Assembly: GCF_947378715.1 (NCBI RefSeq)
Contig: NZ_CANCLE010000035.1
Location: 1 to 27,458 of the forward strand
Direction of reading: 5' to 3'
DNA length: 27,458 nt
DNA from: Phenylobacterium aquaticum
Lineage (GTDB): Bacteria; Pseudomonadota; Alphaproteobacteria; Caulobacterales; Caulobacteraceae
The translations under genes were made by a program, and so were the position numbers. This document shows positions 24,634 through 27,458 of this stretch, in pieces (position 1 is the first letter of the stretch; each line of letters opens with the position of its first letter). The notes beneath the pieces are model-generated. The model made no database searches. It saw only the letters and a list, made by a program, of their open reading frames with translations, and was not told where the DNA came from.

Positions 24634-26303
24634 CCGAACAACCCGTGTAGCCACCACTGGGCCGGGACACCGGTCTCATAGAGGCCGGCGCGGAACAGCC
24701 AGAAGCGGGTCCCGGCCTCGTCCTCGACCCGGTAATAGTCGCGGACATGGGTGGTCCTGGTCGCCTCGATCGGGCCGGCCCACCATTCCTCGGCGATGCG
24801 CTCAGGCCCCTCGGCGCGGCGGACGCGGATCAGGCGGTTGCGCCAGCGGAACTGCACCGGCGGGTCGTCTGGCACCGGGGCCATCACCGAGTCCACCAGC
24901 TCGGGCCGACGGAACAGGCGCAGGGGCCGCGGCCGTTCGGGATCCCAGGCCTGGGCCGTCCCGGCCTTGAGCGCCGGGCCGGGCGCGCTCGACTGCTCCG
25001 GCACATGGCTTTCGCGCGGCCCGCTTTTCCAGACCCGCCCCTCGCCCAGCCGGTTGGTCAGCCGGTCGATCAGGGGGGCCAGGCCATCCTCCACCGCCGT
25101 CTCGGCCAGGCTGTCGAGCCGGACCTGCCGGGCCGAGGTGGTCTCCACCCGATCGGCGACGAGGGTCACCACCTCGATGCCGAAGCCGGGGTCGAGGGTC
25201 TCCAGCCGGGGCTGGAACAGCTTGGCGATCCGGGTCGGGTCGCGGCCGGCCAGGGCGAGGCCGATGGCCAGGGTCATGGCCTTGCCGTCCAGGCGATGGA
25301 AGGCGATCTCGAAGCGCCGGGCGCCCTTGCCCTCCCGCTCCAGCCGCGCGCAGAGCAGGGCGGCGACGTCCTGGCTGACCCGGGCCAGGTCGTCCGGGGT
25401 GCTGATCGGCTCGGCGAAGGCCAGGCGGGCGATCCAGGGGGACGGCGGGCGGCGGAAACTCAGAGCCTCGCGGCCGCGCCCCAGGGCCTGGTCCAGGCGC
25501 TCCAGGGCCGGCGCGCCGAACCGCTTGGCCAGCGGGGCGCGGGGCAGTTCCATCAGCTGGCCGATGCGGGTCAGGCCCAGGCGGGCGATCTGGTCGGCGG
25601 TCGCGGGCTCCAGGCGCAGGGCGGCCGGCGGCAGGGGGGCGATCAGCTCTCCCTGCCCCCCCGGCGGGGCGATGACCCCGTCCGCGCCATGGTGGGCCAG
25701 GGCCCAGGCCGCCCCGGGGGTGTCGGCCAGCGCCAGGCGGAAAGGCAGGCCATTGGCCAGGAGGCGGGCGCGGAAATCAGCCATCAGCTGGGCCTCCCCG
25801 CCCCACAGGTGGGAGACGCCTGAGATGTCCAGCATCAGTCCGTCCGGCCGATCAGCGGCCACGGCGGGGGAGAAGCGCACGCACCAGTCGACCAGGGCGT
25901 CGAGGGCGGCGGCGTCCGCCTCCGGCTCGGCCTCTGCGGTGATGAGGTCCGGGACCAGGGCCATGGCGTCGGTGGCCTTCTGCCCGACCCGCAAGCCCAG
26001 GCGCCGCGCGGTGACATCCACCGCCGCCAGCCGGCGGACGCCGCGCGCCTTCTCGATCAGGGCGAGGGGCGGCGGTGGCTCCCCCTCTGGGGGAGCTGGC
26101 GCCCGCAAGGGCGACTGAGGGGGACCTTGATGCGTCTTTTCTAGCGACCGACCGTGAGCTGAAGGAGTCAAAGTCCCCCTCAGGCCCTTCGGGCCAGCTC
26201 CCCCAGGAGGGGAGCAACACTCACCCGGCGCGGCGGAGGGGTGTCGACGGCGCCAGTTGGCGATCGCCCAGATCGGCGACCAGGCGCAGAGGATGCGTCC
26301 CAT
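24630..26303 (-). CDS. imuB: ImuB, Y-family polymerase-like mutasome protein, with an in-frame repeat insertion
   Basis: Y-family polymerase homologue that acts as the hub of the ImuA-ImuB-DnaE2 mutasome, binding the beta clamp; the family generally lacks the catalytic acidic residues. It starts MGRILCAWSPIWAIANWRRR, the first strand and helix. The normal sequence resumes at PPLALIEKARGVRRLAAVD (about residue 78). About 45 Pro/Gly/Ser-rich residues (about 30-75) between these are encoded by a palindromic repeat. The rest is typical: SPAVAADRPDGLMLDISGV, FRLALADTPGAAWALA, LPRAPLAKRFG, a little-finger domain and a C-terminal tail ending HGLFG. The length of 557 residues drops to about 511 without the insert, near the family norm. 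It overlaps imuA by 83 bases and dnaE2 by 4. An internal start after the insert would lose the first strand. Confidence 0.9.
   Translation of the reverse strand: MGRILCAWSPIWAIANWRRRHPSAAPGECCSPPGGAGPKGLRGTLTPSAHGRSLEKTHQGPPQSPLRAPAPPEGEPPPPLALIEKARGVRRLAAVDVTARRLGLRVGQKATDAMALVPDLITAEAEPEADAAALDALVDWCVRFSPAVAADRPDGLMLDISGVSHLWGGEAQLMADFRARLLANGLPFRLALADTPGAAWALAHHGADGVIAPPGGQGELIAPLPPAALRLEPATADQIARLGLTRIGQLMELPRAPLAKRFGAPALERLDQALGRGREALSFRRPPSPWIARLAFAEPISTPDDLARVSQDVAALLCARLEREGKGARRFEIAFHRLDGKAMTLAIGLALAGRDPTRIAKLFQPRLETLDPGFGIEVVTLVADRVETTSARQVRLDSLAETAVEDGLAPLIDRLTNRLGEGRVWKSGPRESHVPEQSSAPGPALKAGTAQAWDPERPRPLRLFRRPELVDSVMAPVPDDPPVQFRWRNRLIRVRRAEGPERIAEEWWAGPIEATRTTHVRDYYRVEDEAGTRFWLFRAGLYETGVPAQWWLHGLFG
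26079..26214. repeat. Palindromic repeat, family A copy 2, inserted in frame in imuB
   Basis: The left arm begins CTCCCCCTCTGGGGGAGCTG (26079) and ends GACTGAGGGGGAC near 26127. The right arm (26173-26214) reads GTCCCCCTCAGG at its start and CAGCTCCCCC further on. The arms are about 42 bases and near-complementary, around a 45-base unrelated centre. The left arm matches the intergenic element at 371-413. The whole element stays open in the imuB frame and ends 6 bases before the imuA stop codon. Confidence 0.85.
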
Positions 26304-27012
26304 GATGTCCCTCGCAAGAATAGGCGGCCGTTCCCTCGAACAGCCAGGCGCCCAGGCGGCCGCCCCGGCAGCGCTCCAGGGTGGCGGTCCAGCGGGGCGG
26401 GCCCAGGCCGAACTCGCCGGGGCCGGGCTGGCTGGCGGCCGGAGCGATCCGCCAGCGGGTGGCGGCCGCCGACCCCGTGGCGGCCTTGGCCCCGGCGCCG
26501 CCGAACGGTCGCCTGTGGATCACGAAGCCGGTCGCCCCGCGCTTCTCGCAGGCCAGCTGCAGCCGCCGCCCCGCCGTCAGATCCACCGCCTCGGCCTCGA
26601 CGAAGACGGCGCAGACCCCAAGCGTCGCCAGCGCATCCTCGGCCACGGCCAGGGCGTCGGCCTCGTCGCGGGCGCAGACCTGGATCAGCCGCTCGGCGGG
26701 AAAGCCCAGGCCCACGAGGCCCGGCGCGAACAGGTCGTCGCGGCGCAGGATCCACACCGCTTCGCCTCGCAGGGCGAGCGGCGCGGCCAGGAGGGCGGCG
26801 AAGGCGGCGGGCGCCGCAGCGGTCTCGACCTCCATCCCCTCCCCGCCGATCTCGTGCCACTGGCCGAGCGGCAGGCCGGCGGCGTGAGGAAAACAGCCGT
26901 CCAGCCGGGGATCGCCCAGCGACAGGGCCGCGCAGTCCCTCCGCCCGCCCGCCTCAAGGGCGGCGATCTTCGCCTTGAGCGCGACCAGCGCGCCGTCGCG
27001 AAAACCGGACAT
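26221..27012 (-). CDS. imuA: ImuA, SOS mutasome RecA-like protein
   Basis: 263-residue RecA-fold-like protein that works with ImuB and DnaE2 in damage-induced mutagenesis. The N-terminal region (ALVALKAKIAALEAGGRRD) is typical. LPLGQWHEIGGEGMEVET (about 48-65) occupies the position of the Walker A loop but lacks a GKT/S, so ATP binding is doubtful, as in the family. Later segments are VWILRRDDLFAPGLVGLGF, FVEAEAVDLTAGRRLQLACE and FVIHRRP. Its C-terminus THPLRLVADLGDRQ is encoded within the imuB overlap. ATG 27012 lies directly after GAAGGAC, so the ribosome site is very close; GGAG lies further up. It is the first gene of the LexA-controlled operon. Confidence 0.9.
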   Translation of the reverse strand: MSGFRDGALVALKAKIAALEAGGRRDCAALSLGDPRLDGCFPHAAGLPLGQWHEIGGEGMEVETAAAPAAFAALLAAPLALRGEAVWILRRDDLFAPGLVGLGFPAERLIQVCARDEADALAVAEDALATLGVCAVFVEAEAVDLTAGRRLQLACEKRGATGFVIHRRPFGGAGAKAATGSAAATRWRIAPAASQPGPGEFGLGPPRWTATLERCRGGRLGAWLFEGTAAYSCEGHHGTHPLRLVADLGDRQLAPSTPLRRAG

Positions 27013-27029
27013 GTCCTTCTAGCTCCGTT

Positions 27030-27044
27030 GTTCTACTTTTGTTC
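27030..27044. promoter_or_regulatory. LexA (SOS) box
   Basis: GTTC-TACTTTT-GTTC is an exact match to the alphaproteobacterial LexA operator GTTC-N7-GTTC. It lies 18-32 bases upstream of the imuA start and overlaps the -10 element of the predicted promoter, so bound LexA should block RNA polymerase until DNA damage triggers its cleavage. Confidence 0.92.
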
Positions 27045-27068
27045 TAGTCCGGGGCGCGGAAGAGTCAA
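27041..27068 (-). promoter_or_regulatory. Promoter of imuA-imuB-dnaE2
   Basis: On the minus strand TTGACTC (27068-27062), 13 bases, then ACTAGAAC (27048-27041) closely match the Caulobacter housekeeping consensus TTGACGS-N10-14-GCTANAWC, with the right spacing. The GAAC at the end of the -10 is also the first half-site of the LexA box. Transcription should start near 27034, leaving a leader of about 22 bases. Confidence 0.7.
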
Positions 27069-27116
27069 CGGGTCAGGGGATCAGGGGTCGGGGGGGTGCG
27101 ACCGATAGGGGCGCAG

Positions 27117-27154
27117 GCAAAGAAAAGGCGGCGCGGGACATTCCCCACGCCGCC
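27117..27154 (-). terminator. Rho-independent terminator after the monooxygenase gene
   Basis: Read on the minus strand, GGCGGCGTGGG (27154-27144) pairs with CCCGCGCCGCC (27137-27127) as an 11-bp stem with one G-T pair and a 6-base loop, followed by TTTTCTTTG. It starts 26 bases after the monooxygenase stop and separates it from the imuA promoter. Confidence 0.85.
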
Positions 27155-27179
27155 ATGGCTGCAAAGCTCAACGCCGAAA

Positions 27180-27458
27180 TCAGCTGTAGCGGAACGCCTG
27201 GTCATCGAGGTCGATGAGCGGCAGCTCGTCCTTTTCGCGCCAATAGTCCTGGCTGTGCTGCCATTCCGGCTTGTCGCCGCGCCGGGGCAGCAGATGCATG
27301 CCGCGCATCAGATAGCCGGGATTGAAGTTCTCGGTGTCGAGCCAGGGTAGCAAGGGCATGTTGTGATCCTCGGGCCGCAGGGCCACCGAGACCCGCTTGG
27401 CGCCCTTGGCCTTCATATGATTGAGCATCCGACAGACGAAGTCGGCGATCAGATCGGC
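27180..27458 (-). CDS. Flavin-containing (Baeyer-Villiger-type) monooxygenase, C-terminal part
   Basis: The frame is open to the window edge, so the gene starts outside and only the last 92 residues are visible. The sequence LIADFVCRMLNHM, followed by PWLDTENFNPGYLMRG and a tail with PEWQHSQDYW and FRYS at the end, resembles the C-terminus of NAD(P)/FAD-dependent monooxygenases of the FMO/BVMO group. These oxidise ketones or heteroatoms with NADPH and oxygen. The FAD and NADP Rossmann motifs that would prove this lie outside the window, so the assignment rests on the tail alone. A clear terminator follows the stop. Confidence 0.75.
   Translation of the reverse strand, partial: ADLIADFVCRMLNHMKAKGAKRVSVALRPEDHNMPLLPWLDTENFNPGYLMRGMHLLPRRGDKPEWQHSQDYWREKDELPLIDLDDQAFRYS

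Noticed and set aside
21451..24681. A 1076-codon open frame on the plus strand opposite dnaE2 and part of imuB.
   Set aside because: It is the mirror of a GC-rich coding strand: the translation is full of Gly, Gln, His and Ala with no family features, while the minus strand encodes an intact DnaE2.

Overview
The window is GC-rich, densely coding bacterial DNA, most likely from the Caulobacterales (Caulobacter/Phenylobacterium type). The reasons are an Entner-Doudoroff sugar pathway, a large TonB-dependent receptor, an alphaproteobacterial LexA box (GTTC-N7-GTTC) in front of an imuA-imuB-dnaE2 operon, and a promoter there that fits the Caulobacter housekeeping consensus. Genus-level placement is inference. 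No stretch longer than about 255 bases lacks a gene. I saw no tRNA, rRNA, CRISPR array, prophage or insertion-sequence transposase.

Layout. (1) 1-361: 3' end of an enoyl-CoA hydratase/isomerase gene. (2) 516-4642, minus strand: pgl-edd-glk-eda, an Entner-Doudoroff operon; edd/glk and glk/eda overlap by 4 bases, with GTG and TTG starts. (3) 4850-12593: an alpha-glucan island with a CPBP-family membrane protein, a GT4 glycosyltransferase, a glycogen-debranching-type amylo-alpha-1,6-glucosidase, a pyruvate kinase (opposite strand) and a GH15 glucoamylase/trehalase-like enzyme. (4) 12712-15093: a TonB-dependent receptor, followed by a clear terminator and a palindromic repeat. (5) 15347-16813, minus strand: zwf, divergent from otsB-otsA (trehalose synthesis, 16990-19241). 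(6) 19238-21376, minus strand: a small membrane protein and a secreted type-B carboxylesterase. (7) 21448-27012, minus strand: the SOS mutasome operon imuA-imuB-dnaE2. (8) 27180-27458: C-terminal end of a flavin-containing monooxygenase gene.

How the genes work together: zwf, pgl, edd and eda convert glucose-6-phosphate to pyruvate and glyceraldehyde-3-phosphate; glk feeds glucose in and pyruvate kinase closes the lower part. The debranching enzyme, GH15 enzyme, glycosyltransferase and OtsAB point to storage and turnover of alpha-glucan and trehalose, drawing on or returning to the same hexose-phosphate pool. In C. crescentus zwf-pgl-edd-glk are contiguous; here about 10.7 kb of mostly oppositely oriented sugar genes separates zwf from pgl.

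The most unusual signals are: a 204-bp in-frame tandem duplication in the glycosyltransferase whose two copies differ only at synonymous sites; a 136-bp palindromic intergenic-type repeat inserted in frame into imuB just past the imuA stop codon, adding about 45 low-complexity residues near the start of the polymerase-like domain; and 83 bases of imuA/imuB double coding directly beside it.
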